64,000 nucleotides of DNA from Glutamicibacter mishrai (GCF_012221945.1 NZ_CP032549.1:1-64000), one strand, 5' to 3'; positions 32,314 to 42,325 are shown, counted from the stretch's first letter. Made by a program: numbers and translations. The notes: generated from the sequence alone by a model not told the origin.

Positions 32314-33240
32314 CTAGTCCACTTCGACGATTGGCGAGTAATGCGAGGCATCTCCCAGCACGGAGTAACTGGTTTTGCCATCGACGCTGCGCGGAATATC
32401 ACCGGCGACGGTGATGCGGTTGAGCTTCCGTGGAGCGCGGCTGTAGTTATCCACTGCGTAGTGCTGGGTGATCCGGTTGTCGAACAGCACCAGCTGTCCT
32501 GGTTCCCATGCGACGCGGACAACGTGCTCCGGCCTGGTGACATGGCTTTGCAACAGGCGCAGCAGGTCTGTCGACTCATACGGGGAGACGCCAACGATCT
32601 TCACGTGCCGGGCGAAGGTACCAATGAACGGCCCCTTCTCCCCGGTCAGCGGGTGCACACGGACCACCGGATGGATCGTGCGATATTTTTCGGAAACGAA
32701 GGCCTCCTGGTACTCCTTCTCCTTATCCGTATTTACGGTTCTTGGCCTGACATAGTCCGAGTCATTAGAGTGCTCAGCCCACAATGTATCTGCCAGAGCT
32801 TGAAGCTCCTTGGGCAGGCTTCGGTAGGCGGCAGCCGCATTGGCGATAAGCGTTTCCCCTCCATAAGGTGGCAGCGTGACCGCGCGAAGGGTAGAAATCT
32901 GGGGAGGATTAACAATAAAGGTGACGTCCGTGTGCCATTGATTGGCGATGGACTGCTCGCTATCGACGGGCAGCACAGTTTTCTTCACTTGTTCCTCGAA
33001 GGTCACCGTTGGGTGAGCTGTCGTCAACGGACCAAAGTGCGAAGCGAATAATTCTTGCTGTTCGTCGCTGGCAATTCCTGACTGGCTGAATACCAATGCC
33101 TTATGCTCGTTCAAGGCTTCGCGAATGGCGCTGACAGTATCCGGGTCCAGCGCCCCGGCAAGATCCAGCCCACCAATCCGTGCACCGATATGTTCGCCCA
33201 GCTTAGTGACATGCAGGCGGGTTGTGGCGGTCGTGCTCAT
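32314..33240 (-). CDS. TauD/AtsK-type Fe(II)/2-oxoglutarate dioxygenase
   Basis: The 308-aa protein carries the iron facial triad: WHTDVTF (His103, Asp105) and distal ITQHYAVDNY (His260), with RAPRKLNRITVAGD supplying the 2-oxoglutarate arginine. The family releases sulfite from taurine or alkyl sulfates, or hydroxylates related substrates. No ssu/tau transporter or regulator lies alongside, so the substrate is open. It is transcribed alone. Confidence 0.87.
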   Translation of the reverse strand: MSTTATTRLHVTKLGEHIGARIGGLDLAGALDPDTVSAIREALNEHKALVFSQSGIASDEQQELFASHFGPLTTAHPTVTFEEQVKKTVLPVDSEQSIANQWHTDVTFIVNPPQISTLRAVTLPPYGGETLIANAAAAYRSLPKELQALADTLWAEHSNDSDYVRPRTVNTDKEKEYQEAFVSEKYRTIHPVVRVHPLTGEKGPFIGTFARHVKIVGVSPYESTDLLRLLQSHVTRPEHVVRVAWEPGQLVLFDNRITQHYAVDNYSRAPRKLNRITVAGDIPRSVDGKTSYSVLGDASHYSPIVEVD

Positions 33241-33591
33241 GTTGGCCTCCTAGCAAGCAACTTTGGCGTTGCTGTTTCCATCTCGACGTTGACGCCCCAA
33301 TTGTTGGAACATGCTCAATCGTAGATCTGGAAAATCACTGATCAACCGAACATTTCGTAGATGAAAAACAATGGCCTTCTGCGTCGTGCGCCTCAACGAA
33401 GCTTTGAGATTGGTTGCTGATTTGAGTCCACGCAAGTCCTCGCATGACCAATGTGAACCCACATGAATCAACATTGAAGCGGGACATTGCTGGGCCAGGA
33501 CGCGCAAATGCCCCGTCAGTGTTGACGGGGCATTTGCGTGAGTGCCGCTAGCTACTCAACCGGTGGAGAGTTAGAAGTCCACTTTTGATGT
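33241..33591. other. Intergenic region between pdxS and the dioxygenase gene
   Basis: It holds the dioxygenase promoter side (33241 to about 33500) and the pdxS terminator. The weak open frames here have no family features. No known riboswitch was recognised. Confidence 0.6.
33503..33538 (-). terminator. Terminator after pdxS
   Basis: A perfect 16-bp inverted repeat (33503-33518 with 33523-33538, loop GTGT) lies 54 bp past the pdxS stop. No U tract is present. Confidence 0.75.
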
Positions 33592-34494
33592 TTACCAGCC
33601 GCGCTCTGCCAGGCGGTGTGGCTCTGGCAGCTCATCGACGTTGATGCCAACCATGGCTTCGCCTAGGCCGCGGGAGATCTTGGCCAGTTCGTCGGGGTTG
33701 TCGAAGAAGGTGGTTGCCTTCACGATGGCTTCTGCGCGCTGTACCGGGTTGCCGGACTTGAAGATACCCGAGCCAACGAAGACGCCGTCGGCTCCTAGCT
33801 GCATCATCATTGCAGCGTCCGCTGGGGTGGCAATGCCTCCTGCGGTGAACAACACTACTGGCAGCTTGCCAGTGTGTGCGATTTCCTTGACGAGTTCGTA
33901 AGGAGCCTGCAGTTCCTTCGCGGCTACATACAGCTCGTCTTCTGGCAGCGCGGAGAGCTTGGCGATTTCGGCACGGATCTTGCGCATGTGTCCGGTCGCG
34001 TTGGAAACGTCGCCGGTTCCAGCTTCACCCTTCGAACGGATCATCGCAGCACCTTCGTTGATGCGGCGCAGTGCCTCACCGAGGTTGGTCGCACCGCACA
34101 CAAATGGAACGGTGAAAGGCCACTTGTCGATGTGGTTTTCGTAGTCTGCCGGTGACAGCACTTCTGATTCATCGATGTAGTCGACGCCAAGGGACTGCAG
34201 GATCTGCGCTTCAACGAAGTGGCCGATACGGGCCTTGGCCATCACGGGGATGGATACCTCGTTGATGATGCCGTCGATCATGTCTGGGTCGCTCATGCGC
34301 GAGACGCCACCCTGGGCGCGGATGTCTGCAGGAACGCGTTCGAGGGCCATGACGGCCACGGCGCCGGCATCTTCAGCGATGCGCGCCTGCTCGGGGGTGA
34401 CTACGTCCATGATGACGCCGCCCTTGAGCATTTCGGCCATGCCGCGCTTGACGCGATCCGAGCCGACGACGGAGTTCTGGTTGTTCGTAGACAT
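33592..34494 (-). CDS. pdxS: Pyridoxal 5'-phosphate synthase lyase subunit PdxS
   Basis: PdxS condenses ribose-5-phosphate, glyceraldehyde-3-phosphate and ammonia to PLP. The 300-aa TIM barrel shows [44 protein letters not shown] (catalytic Lys), [12 protein letters not shown] and [17 protein letters not shown]. The ATG at 34494 is chosen because the upstream in-frame residues are not conserved. In most actinobacteria it directly precedes pdxT; here six genes separate them. Confidence 0.96.
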   Translation of the reverse strand: MSTNNQNSVVGSDRVKRGMAEMLKGGVIMDVVTPEQARIAEDAGAVAVMALERVPADIRAQGGVSRMSDPDMIDGIINEVSIPVMAKARIGHFVEAQILQSLGVDYIDESEVLSPADYENHIDKWPFTVPFVCGATNLGEALRRINEGAAMIRSKGEAGTGDVSNATGHMRKIRAEIAKLSALPEDELYVAAKELQAPYELVKEIAHTGKLPVVLFTAGGIATPADAAMMMQLGADGVFVGSGIFKSGNPVQRAEAIVKATTFFDNPDELAKISRGLGEAMVGINVDELPEPHRLAERGW

Positions 34495-34953
34495 AGTGAG
34501 GAGGGGTTCCTTTCGACACTGCGTGGATTCGGTCCAGACCACTATTTTTAGTGGTGAGAACGAGGTGGTACGCCAGTAATCGTAGGAGCGGATCGCTTTA
34601 TTACCTCGCGTGTTGCGTCATATTGTTACACCGGTAGATTTGTCTCCTGGAGCGGGGTTAGTGCGTAACATAGTCATTTGCTCACTTTTGACTAGTCAGG
34701 GGAGATTTCTTGGGTGAAATGCGATCTTCTGTTGCTAAGCCAATTTACGCAGTAATTTTCGCCAGTTCCTGGTGACCCGTGGCATTATTTTTGCCTTGAC
34801 CGGTACGGACATTTGGCATTCGCACTGAACGTTCCTCTCAACGACGTTTAGACCGTTGCTGTCCGTGGCTGCTGCGTGCATCCGCTAGGGATTAAACGAA
34901 AAGTGACGGTAAGAATAATTGAATATTCTTACCGTCACTATTGCTGAAAAAGA
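34495..34953. other. Long gap upstream of pdxS
   Basis: This is 459 bp without a credible gene. It should contain the pdxS promoter and the terminator of the HIT/thrS unit. Phosphatidylinositol/PIM genes usually found here in relatives are absent. Confidence 0.6.
34902..34939 (-). terminator. Terminator after the thrS-HIT unit
   Basis: A perfect 16-bp stem (34902-34917 with 34924-34939, loop ATTGAA) lies 14 bp past the HIT gene stop. A moderately U-rich run follows on the minus strand. Confidence 0.85.
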
Positions 34954-35517
34954 TTAGCTGGGGTCCTCGCTTGCCCATGCCTCAGCAATCGCTTCGCGTA
35001 CCTCGGAGAGCGTCTGCGGGATTGCTTTGGTCTTCGCGATGATCGGGAAGAAGTTCCCGTCCCCATTCCATCGAGGAACGATGTGCTGATGCAGGTGGGC
35101 AGCAATCCCCGCTCCCCCGGCTTCGCCTTGATTCATGCCCAAGTTGAAACCAGCGGGATTGGATACCTTGCGGAGCACCCGCATCGATTGCTGGGTCAAA
35201 GCAGCCATTTCGGCGGTTTCTTCCAGCGTGATGTCCGTGTAGTTGGGCACATGGCGGTACGGGCATACCAGCAGGTGCCCCGGGTTGTACGGGAAGAGGT
35301 TGAGGATCACGAAGCAGGTTTCCCCGCGGTGCACGATCAAAGCTTCTTCATCGGTGCGGTCAGGACCTGCGCAGAATGGGCAACTAGCCTCGTCCTTGAC
35401 CTGGTCCTGCCCGCCCTTGATGTAGGCCATACGATAGGGAGTCCACAGTCGCTGGAACGAATCCGGCACTCCGGCGAGTTCAAAGTCGTCGGTGACGGAC
35501 TGATCTGATTCCTGCAT
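34954..35517 (-). CDS. HIT-family protein, Ap4A phosphorylase-like
   Basis: The 187-aa protein has the histidine triad HLHQHIVPRW, an N-terminal CPFC zinc-type motif and PYNPGHLLVCPYRH. It corresponds to the HIT protein next to thrS in actinobacteria, characterised in mycobacteria as an Ap4A phosphorylase. It follows thrS by 32 bp. Confidence 0.9.
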   Translation of the reverse strand: MQESDQSVTDDFELAGVPDSFQRLWTPYRMAYIKGGQDQVKDEASCPFCAGPDRTDEEALIVHRGETCFVILNLFPYNPGHLLVCPYRHVPNYTDITLEETAEMAALTQQSMRVLRKVSNPAGFNLGMNQGEAGGAGIAAHLHQHIVPRWNGDGNFFPIIAKTKAIPQTLSEVREAIAEAWASEDPS

Positions 35518-35549
35518 GCTGTGGGACTCCCTATCGGTACTAGCTGGGA

Positions 35550-37565
35550 CTAGTTGTTGTTGTCGCGGCTCTTGATGGCTTCAACAATGCGAGCCACCGC
35601 GTCATCGATCGGCACCTGGTTCTCCTGGCTGCCATCGCGGAAGCGGAAGGACACGGCATTCGCGTCTGCATCTTCGCCACCGGCGATGAGTACAAACGGA
35701 ATCTTGTCCTTGGACGCGTTGCGGATCTTCTTCGGGAAGCGGTCCGAGGAATCATCCAGTTCCACGCGTACGCCCTGGGCCCTGAGCTTTGCGACAACCT
35801 CGGAAAGGTAGTCGTTGAAGGCTTCAGCCACAGGGATGGCGCGAACCTGCACTGGCGACAGCCATGCAGGGAAGGCGCCAGCGTAGTGCTCGGTGAGCAC
35901 GCCGAGGAAGCGCTCGATGGATCCGAACTTGGCAGCGTGGATCATCACCGGTTCCTGGCGGCTTCCATCAGCAGCCTGGTACTCCAGGCCGAAGCGGGCC
36001 GGCTGGTTGAAGTCGTACTGCACGGTGCCCATCTGCCAGGTGCGGCCGATGGCGTCCTTGGCCTGGACCGAGATCTTCGGGCCGTAGAAGGCCGCTCCAC
36101 CTGGGTCGGCAACAAGTTCGACGCCGGATTCGGTGGCGACGCGCTCCAAGACTGCGGTAGCCTCTTCCCACTGCTCATCGGAGCCGATGAACTTGTCCGA
36201 CTCGGGATCGCGGGTGGACAGCTCCAGGTAGAAATCGTCCATGCCGAAGTCCTTGAGCAGGGAGAGCATGAAGTTCAGCAGGTGCTCGACTTCAGCTGGA
36301 GCCTGTTCCTTGGTGACGTAGGAGTGCGAGTCATCCTGCGCGAAACCGCGCACGCGGGTCAGGCCGTGGACCACACCGGACTTCTCGTAGCGGTAGACGT
36401 GGCCGAACTCGAACAAGCGCAGCGGCAGTTCGCGGTAGGAGCGTCCGCGGCCGCGGAAGATCAGGTTGTGCATCGGGCAGTTCATTGCCTTCAGGCGATA
36501 TTCCTGGCCCTGCTTGGTGATGTTGCCGTCTTCGTCGCGCTCTTCGTCGATGTGCAGCGCCGGGAACATGGTGTCCGCGTAGTACGGCAGGTGGCCCGAG
36601 GTGTGGAACAGCCCATCCTTGGAGATGTGCGGGGTGCCCACGTACTGGAAGCCTTCTTCTACGTGGCGGTCGCGCACGTAGTCTTCCATCTCGCGCTTGA
36701 TGATGCCACCCTTGGGGTGGAACACCGGCAGGCCCGAACCCAGCTCATCCGGGAAGGAGAACAGGTCCAGTTCCGCACCAAGCTTGCGGTGGTCGCGGCG
36801 CTCGGCCTCGGCCAGGCGCTCCTGGTAGGCCTTGAGGTCTTCCTTGGTTGGCCATGCGGTGCCGTAGATACGCTGCAACTGCTTGTTCTTCTCGCTGCCC
36901 AACCAGTAGGCGGCGGCCGAACGGGTCAGCGCAAAAGCGTTCTTGATCAGCTTGGTGTTTGGCAGGTGCGGGCCGCGGCACAAATCCTTCCACACGATGT
37001 CGCCGGACTTGCGGTCAACATTGTCGTAGATGGTGGTTTCGCCGGCGGCAACCTCTACGGTCACGCCTTCGCCCGAGGTGTCAGCCGAGTCGGCCTTGGC
37101 CAGCAGTTCACACTTGTATGGCTCGTTGGCCATTTCTGCCTTGGCTTCTTCTGGCGACACTTCGCGGCGCGCAAAGAGCTGGTTCTGGTTGACGATCTTG
37201 AGCATCATCTTTTCCAGCTGCTTCAGATCTTCTGGGGTGAATGGCTCAGCCACGTCGAAGTCGAAGTAGAAACCGTCGGTGATGTATGGGCCGATGCCCA
37301 GCTTGGCATCGGGGCGCAGCTGCTGCACAGCTTGGGCCATCACGTGGGCAGTTGAGTGACGCAGCACCTCCAACCCTTCTGGGTCGGTGATAGTGACACG
37401 GGTGACGGTGCTTCCGGCTTCCAGTTCGCGGGCCAGGTCGCGCAATACGCCGTCGACGTGCATTACTACCACGTCTTTCTGATCGGCGTAGAACTGCAGA
37501 CCGGTTGTTCCCGCGTCCACCTGTACCTGCTCGCCATCGATGGTGAGAGTCAGCTGCTCGCTCAT
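35550..37565 (-). CDS. thrS: Threonine-tRNA ligase
   Basis: The 671-aa protein has N-terminal TGS and editing domains ([30 protein letters not shown]), then the class II core ([34 protein letters not shown], with the zinc cysteine). Motif 3 ([11 protein letters not shown]) and a C-terminal anticodon domain follow. It is full length and starts the thrS-HIT unit. Confidence 0.97.
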   Translation of the reverse strand: MSEQLTLTIDGEQVQVDAGTTGLQFYADQKDVVVMHVDGVLRDLARELEAGSTVTRVTITDPEGLEVLRHSTAHVMAQAVQQLRPDAKLGIGPYITDGFYFDFDVAEPFTPEDLKQLEKMMLKIVNQNQLFARREVSPEEAKAEMANEPYKCELLAKADSADTSGEGVTVEVAAGETTIYDNVDRKSGDIVWKDLCRGPHLPNTKLIKNAFALTRSAAAYWLGSEKNKQLQRIYGTAWPTKEDLKAYQERLAEAERRDHRKLGAELDLFSFPDELGSGLPVFHPKGGIIKREMEDYVRDRHVEEGFQYVGTPHISKDGLFHTSGHLPYYADTMFPALHIDEERDEDGNITKQGQEYRLKAMNCPMHNLIFRGRGRSYRELPLRLFEFGHVYRYEKSGVVHGLTRVRGFAQDDSHSYVTKEQAPAEVEHLLNFMLSLLKDFGMDDFYLELSTRDPESDKFIGSDEQWEEATAVLERVATESGVELVADPGGAAFYGPKISVQAKDAIGRTWQMGTVQYDFNQPARFGLEYQAADGSRQEPVMIHAAKFGSIERFLGVLTEHYAGAFPAWLSPVQVRAIPVAEAFNDYLSEVVAKLRAQGVRVELDDSSDRFPKKIRNASKDKIPFVLIAGGEDADANAVSFRFRDGSQENQVPIDDAVARIVEAIKSRDNNN

Positions 37566-37874
37566 GAGATCGGGTTCTACCTTTCAATCTGGGATGGCTT
37601 CATAGCTTGTGGCATACCTTGGCCACAGCCAGCCAGAATCCAGTTTAGTTCAGGACCTAACCTCAGCGCGCGTTCACTTCGGGTTTTGTGGGGATTGATC
37701 GCCTTCGTGTGATTCGTTCAACAAGGAATCAGCGTTATACAGGGTCATGACGTGCCAGATGCAACGTTGATCGCTGCACGATGAGCAGTAATTCCTCTTC
37801 GACAGGGATGCGGAGATATTTGGGAGGCTCGCTAACCCATGGCTTTCATTTTCCATCGCTTCTACTCTGGAACT
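37566..37874. other. Divergent promoter region between thrS and the VOC gene
   Basis: This is 309 bp with no gene. No T-box hallmark was recognised upstream of thrS. Confidence 0.55.
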
Positions 37875-38315
37875 ATGAACAAACCTGCTCCCCCGGTCAT
37901 CAGCGCCATTACCCTCGGCGTGCGCGATGTCGGCGTTTCAACAAAGTTCTACACCGAGGGACTGGGGTTCGAACTGGTTCAACCGGCTCACCCGGAAATC
38001 GCTTTTGTCCGCGCAGGCTACGGTCTGATGCTTGCCTTGTGGGACGTTGCGCAGATGCCATCCGAGTACGGAAACGTCGGCCACGGCGAGCTGGCTCCCC
38101 CGCTGTCGCTGGGGCATAACGTCCACTCGGATGCCGAAGTCGATCACCACTATCGGCGAGCGCTGGAAGCAGGAGCTACCTCGATTTCGGAGCCGACGGT
38201 GCAGCCTTGGGGCGGGAAGAGCGCCTGTATTGCTGATCCTGATGGTTTCCGCTGGGACTTTGTCCATAACCCGTCTTTTGTCATTGACGCTGACGGGCAT
38301 GTTTCTTCGGTTTGA
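37875..38315 (+). CDS. VOC (glyoxalase/dioxygenase-fold) family protein
   Basis: The 146-aa protein has the paired beta-alpha-beta-beta-beta modules: ISAITLGVRDVGVSTKFYTEGLGF, then ADPDGFRWDFVHNP. The ATG at 37875 has an upstream GGAA. The specific reaction is unknown. Its TGA stop and the dnaE2 stop are the two strands of one TGATCA palindrome. Confidence 0.85.
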   Translation: MNKPAPPVISAITLGVRDVGVSTKFYTEGLGFELVQPAHPEIAFVRAGYGLMLALWDVAQMPSEYGNVGHGELAPPLSLGHNVHSDAEVDHHYRRALEAGATSISEPTVQPWGGKSACIADPDGFRWDFVHNPSFVIDADGHVSSV

Positions 38316-41300
38316 TCACGCCCCACGCTGATCCAGTCCTTCAGCTTCCATGCGTTTGGCGAGCTCTCCGACGCTTTCGATGTTGCGAGCGCCTTCGCCG
38401 AGCTTCGGCCGATAGCTGATTTGCGGTCGACTCTGCTCTTCAAGGTATCCCGCAGCGGGCAAGGTTTCTGGTTGATGCAGGTCCCAGGCGTTCAGCGCTT
38501 GCAAGGAAATGCCGCGTGGCCCGGTACGCCGGGTCACTCCGTGGATGAGCAGCATGCGGGTGGAGAAGAGCAAGGGGCCGGTGCGTTGCTGCGTGTCATC
38601 GAAGAAGGTGGCATCGATGCAGCCTGTGCCGTCATCTACGGATATGAAGACCACTCGCTTTCCGCCTCTCATGGGTGGGGTCTGCGTGGCTATGCGTACG
38701 CCCGCAACTAGCACCTCAGTTCCATTGCGCAGGTGCAGAAGTTCTGCGGCCTGGGTTATAGGCAGGTGCGAGAGTCTCTGCCTATAGGAGGTCATGAGAT
38801 GCTCGCTGGCATCCAGGTGCATCAGGTCCAGTTCGGTACGTACTACTTCTGCTGGTTCCAGCTCGGTTCCCGTGGCCTTGATGTGTTCGATTTTCCCAAG
38901 GTCAAGCGCCAGCTGTCCGGGGCCGGGCCGGTATTTGGCTGGAAGGGTGCTGTGGGCCATGGATTGCGTGTGGGCGATGGTGTCGGCACGCGAGGTCCCG
39001 GCGAGCAGGGAGTCGAAGACGCCGAGGGCCGCGAGGTTCTGGTAGGTGCGGCGTGAGAGCCCCGCGCGGGCGCGGACATCTGCAAGGTGCTCATAGGGCT
39101 GGCCGGCCACGAGGCGTTGCACTTCACGTTCGCTCATCTGGTGGATGTCGCGGAAGGCCAGGCGGATGCCGTAGCGTCCGGGGCGCAGTGAGCTGGGCGC
39201 GCGGGGCACCACCGGGAGCTTCACTGGAGCGGATTCGAAAACTCGTTCGACTCGGTAGTGTCCGGTGGAGCGATTGATATCCAGAGGGAGGATGGGAACG
39301 CCCATTCTGCGTGCTTCGGAGACCAGCAACCGTTTGGGGTACATGCCCGGGTCGTGTTCCCAGATGCCAGCGAGGAAGGCTTCGGGGTGATGCGCCTTGA
39401 GCCAAGCCGAATGGTAGGTGGGCACGGCAAAGGCAGCTCCGTGGGCTTTGCAGAAGCCGAAGGACCCAAAGCCGGAGAGCACTTCCCAGACCTTGTCGAT
39501 CGTCTCCTGGCTGTAGCCGCGCTTGGTTGCTTCGGTGCGCACGTAGCGTTCTACGGCTGGTTCCTTTTCCGGGTTGCCCAGCAGGCGCCGGTAGACATCA
39601 GCCATACCCAGCCCACAGCCGGTCAGCACATCGAGCATGCGCAACACCTGTTCATGGAAAACGGTGACCCCGTGGGTTTCGGCGAGCGCTGGAATCAGGT
39701 CCGGGTGCAGGTATTGGGCTGGGGCGAATCCGTGGCGGTGCTCCAGGTAGGGCTTGACCATATTCGATTGCATGGGCCCAGGCCGGAACAGGGAGATATC
39801 GATGATCAGGTCGTTGAATTCTCGGGGTGCCAGCTTGCCGACCAGTTCGCGCTGCCCCGGGGATTCGATTTGGAAGCAGCCCAGTGTGTGGGTGGAACGG
39901 ATCAGGTCGAAAGTGGGTTCGTCATCCAGCGGCACCCTGGCAAGGTCGATCTTTCCGTCGGCCTCTATATAGCTGTCGTTCGTGTGTCCGCCGGCGCGAG
40001 CGGCTTGTTCCTTGCTCGGGTGCATGCGGGCGATTTCCTCGAGCGTGTAGGCGATGGCTGATTGCATGCGCACTCCGAGCACGTCGAGTTTGATCAGCCC
40101 CATCAGGTCCATATCGTGCTTGTCGAACTGGCTCATCTGCAATCCGATGCCTGAGGGTTGCACCGGGGTGCGGTCCAGCAGGCTCGCATCGGAGAGGATC
40201 ACCCCGCAGGGGTGCATGGAGATATGCCGTGGCAACCGGTCCAGGCGTTCGGTGGCGTCGATGAGGATATCGAGCTGGGTGTCATCGGTGATGCGTTCGG
40301 CGAGGGCAGCCAGCTCGGGTTTCTCGGTGAGTGCTTCGCGGAATGAGGAAGCGGAGAAGCGCCAGAGCTGCTTGGCGATTTCGTCTACCTGCTCCTGTTC
40401 GATGCCAAGGGCGGATCCTGCGTCGCGTACTGCGCCGCGGGCCCGGTAGGCGTTCTGCATGCTCATCAGGCTGACGCGTTCTTCGCCGTAGGTGGAGAAG
40501 ATCTTGTGGTAGATCTCGTGGCGGCGGGCTGATTCCACGTCGATGTCAATATCGGGCAGGGTGGTTCGAGTGTCCGACAGGAAGCGTTCGAACACGAGGT
40601 CGTGGGACAGAGGATTCACCTGGCTGATGCCCAGCAGGTAGTTCACCAGCGAGGAGGCTCCCGAACCGCGGGCCGCAACGCGCACTCCCATCTCGGTGAT
40701 GAGGTTGACGGTTTCTGCCACGGTGAGGAAGTAGCCGGCGAAGTCCAGTCGCTGGATCACGCCCAGTTCGAGGTCCAGCTGTTTTTCAATCAGGCTTCGG
40801 TCGGCATCAGGCAGCAGGCGCGGGACCGCGGCGTAGACACGTTCAGTCAGTTCCTGCATGGCTGGCCGGTAGAGTCCGATGACTTTCGCTTCAGGGATCA
40901 CCGGCTTCTTCCAGCCCAAGTCCGTTATGGGATCCAAGGCTGCCCACCGGGCGAGCGCTTCGGTTTCGCCCAGCATCTGATGTGCCCAGTGCCGCTCGGT
41001 GGCGTTGCCGATTTCGGTGGCCAGCTGGTGCATCTGTTGAGGGGTTTTGAGCCAGCCCTGGCCATTGGGCTGGCAGGAGTCCAGGTTTTTCAAGCTGTGC
41101 AGGGTGCGCGCGGAGTCAAGAATATCCGCGGTGACAGCTCCGTCGGGATCTACGTAGCGCACCGCGTTGGTCAGCACGGTTTTGATCTGCCGTTCGTGGG
41201 CGTAGCGCAACATGCGCGCGGCTTCGCCCAGGCTATAGCGCGAACCGTGCGACGAGAGGTAGGTGGTGATCTCGACCCGCAGCATCTTCCCCACCCGCTT

Positions 41301-41771
41301 TTTCCAGTCGGCCATGAGTGTGCGCGCTTGGGTGTATTTTCCCTTGAGGATCGCTCTGGCTACATCGGATTCACCGCCGAGCAGGATTATCAGATTGCCG
41401 CTGCGGCCCAGTTCCGCAACCTGCCGGGCGCTCAGTCCGGGAACGCCATGCGCCGTGCTGTGCGCGAGGGTAATTGCCCGGCATAGGGCCGCGTAGCCAG
41501 CTCCTGCGCAGCCTCCGCGGGCCAGCAGGGTGATTCTTCCGAGGGTTTCCCCGGAGGCATCGAGCACCGCGAGGTTGACTCCGAGGATCGGTGCCAGCCC
41601 TTCAGCCATGCAGGCCGCCACGTGCTTAACCGCGCCATATAGCCCGTCCCGGTCGGTCAGCGCCAGCATCTGCGCGCCATGCGCTTTGGCTGCTTGCGCG
41701 AGGGCGCGCGGGTGCGACACCCCGTAGTGGGCGCTATAGGAAGAACTAACGTTCAAATGGGTGAAGCTCAT
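38316..41771 (-). CDS. dnaE2: Error-prone DNA polymerase III alpha, DnaE2/ImuC
   Basis: The 1151-aa protein has an N-terminal PHP domain (FTHLNVSSSYSAHYG, LALTDRDGLYG), the palm with catalytic acids in LPDIDIDVES, the FRPGPMQ finger motif, a helix-hairpin-helix region and a C-terminal OB fold. It is the translesion paralogue, being shorter than replicative DnaE1 and adjacent to DUF6504. It normally works with ImuA and ImuB, which are not next to it here. The upstream LexA box implies damage induction. Confidence 0.94.
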   Translation of the reverse strand: MSFTHLNVSSSYSAHYGVSHPRALAQAAKAHGAQMLALTDRDGLYGAVKHVAACMAEGLAPILGVNLAVLDASGETLGRITLLARGGCAGAGYAALCRAITLAHSTAHGVPGLSARQVAELGRSGNLIILLGGESDVARAILKGKYTQARTLMADWKKRVGKMLRVEITTYLSSHGSRYSLGEAARMLRYAHERQIKTVLTNAVRYVDPDGAVTADILDSARTLHSLKNLDSCQPNGQGWLKTPQQMHQLATEIGNATERHWAHQMLGETEALARWAALDPITDLGWKKPVIPEAKVIGLYRPAMQELTERVYAAVPRLLPDADRSLIEKQLDLELGVIQRLDFAGYFLTVAETVNLITEMGVRVAARGSGASSLVNYLLGISQVNPLSHDLVFERFLSDTRTTLPDIDIDVESARRHEIYHKIFSTYGEERVSLMSMQNAYRARGAVRDAGSALGIEQEQVDEIAKQLWRFSASSFREALTEKPELAALAERITDDTQLDILIDATERLDRLPRHISMHPCGVILSDASLLDRTPVQPSGIGLQMSQFDKHDMDLMGLIKLDVLGVRMQSAIAYTLEEIARMHPSKEQAARAGGHTNDSYIEADGKIDLARVPLDDEPTFDLIRSTHTLGCFQIESPGQRELVGKLAPREFNDLIIDISLFRPGPMQSNMVKPYLEHRHGFAPAQYLHPDLIPALAETHGVTVFHEQVLRMLDVLTGCGLGMADVYRRLLGNPEKEPAVERYVRTEATKRGYSQETIDKVWEVLSGFGSFGFCKAHGAAFAVPTYHSAWLKAHHPEAFLAGIWEHDPGMYPKRLLVSEARRMGVPILPLDINRSTGHYRVERVFESAPVKLPVVPRAPSSLRPGRYGIRLAFRDIHQMSEREVQRLVAGQPYEHLADVRARAGLSRRTYQNLAALGVFDSLLAGTSRADTIAHTQSMAHSTLPAKYRPGPGQLALDLGKIEHIKATGTELEPAEVVRTELDLMHLDASEHLMTSYRQRLSHLPITQAAELLHLRNGTEVLVAGVRIATQTPPMRGGKRVVFISVDDGTGCIDATFFDDTQQRTGPLLFSTRMLLIHGVTRRTGPRGISLQALNAWDLHQPETLPAAGYLEEQSRPQISYRPKLGEGARNIESVGELAKRMEAEGLDQRGA

Positions 41772-41807
41772 GACAGCCCTTCGAAGATATGTTCCCCTGG
41801 TTGCGGC

Positions 41808-42122
41808 CTAGGCGCTGCGGGCCAGGGACTCATGCACACGCACCAGCCGCCAGTGTTCGGTTTGCGCATCAAAGCTCACGTCGACGCTGTGCACCTGCTT
41901 CGGTCCGCGCACCGCCACCAGCTGCAGCCGCCACATCTCGTAGTCGGCCATTCCCGCGCCGATTCCACGCGGAATCCGCAGGTTTTCGTCCCACCATTTG
42001 CGGCGCTCGAACCAGCGTTGAGGTTCGGCAGCCAGGCGGTAGTCCTGCCCTTGCCATCTCACGCGCAACGGCATTCCGTTCGCCGCCCGGGCAACCTCAA
42101 TTGACTCGGTGAACATCCCCAC
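41808..42122 (-). CDS. DUF6504 protein of the mutasome locus
   Basis: The 104-aa protein contains MPLRVRWQGQDYRLAAEPQRWFERRKWW and a C-terminal YEMWRLQLV segment. This is the DUF6504 type normally encoded between imuB and dnaE2 in actinobacteria. The start is GTG at 42122, 7 bp after AAGGAG (an ATG 6 bp inside is poorly spaced). It is followed by dnaE2 after 36 bp. The function is unknown; the family association suggests an accessory role in SOS mutagenesis. Confidence 0.85.
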   Translation of the reverse strand: MGMFTESIEVARAANGMPLRVRWQGQDYRLAAEPQRWFERRKWWDENLRIPRGIGAGMADYEMWRLQLVAVRGPKQVHSVDVSFDAQTEHWRLVRVHESLARSA

Positions 42123-42154
42123 GTGTGCACTCCTTACCTAATAGAACCATTCTA

Positions 42155-42172
42155 TTCGAACATGTATTCGAA
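42155..42172 (-). promoter_or_regulatory. LexA (SOS) box upstream of DUF6504-dnaE2
   Basis: The 18-mer TTCGAACATGTATTCGAA matches the actinobacterial LexA consensus TCGAAC-N4-GTTCGA with a single mismatch. It lies 33 bp upstream of the GTG start, over the likely promoter. A second small inverted repeat, ATAGAA/TTCTAT, adjoins it at 42141-42155. Confidence 0.85.
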
Positions 42173-42325
42173 TGACAGTTACACTAGTCAGGCGCACCGA
42201 CAGTTTGGTCCACCCCGGGCGCGCTGGAGGGCAAACCGAGCACTTAGGGTCACAAAACAGGGGCGATACGCTTTACGCTAATAACGCATGCGTGGCATGG
42301 CGAAGAACCAACGTAAGGGACATCA

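Noticed and set aside
33250..33507. Minus-strand open frame of 85 codons between pdxS and the dioxygenase
   Set aside because: It runs through the pdxS terminator and has no recognisable domain.
34563..34574. GAGGTGGTACGC resembles the T-box antiterminator sequence
   Set aside because: It is on the plus strand with no downstream plus-strand gene, and the conserved ACCGCG end and specifier stem are missing.
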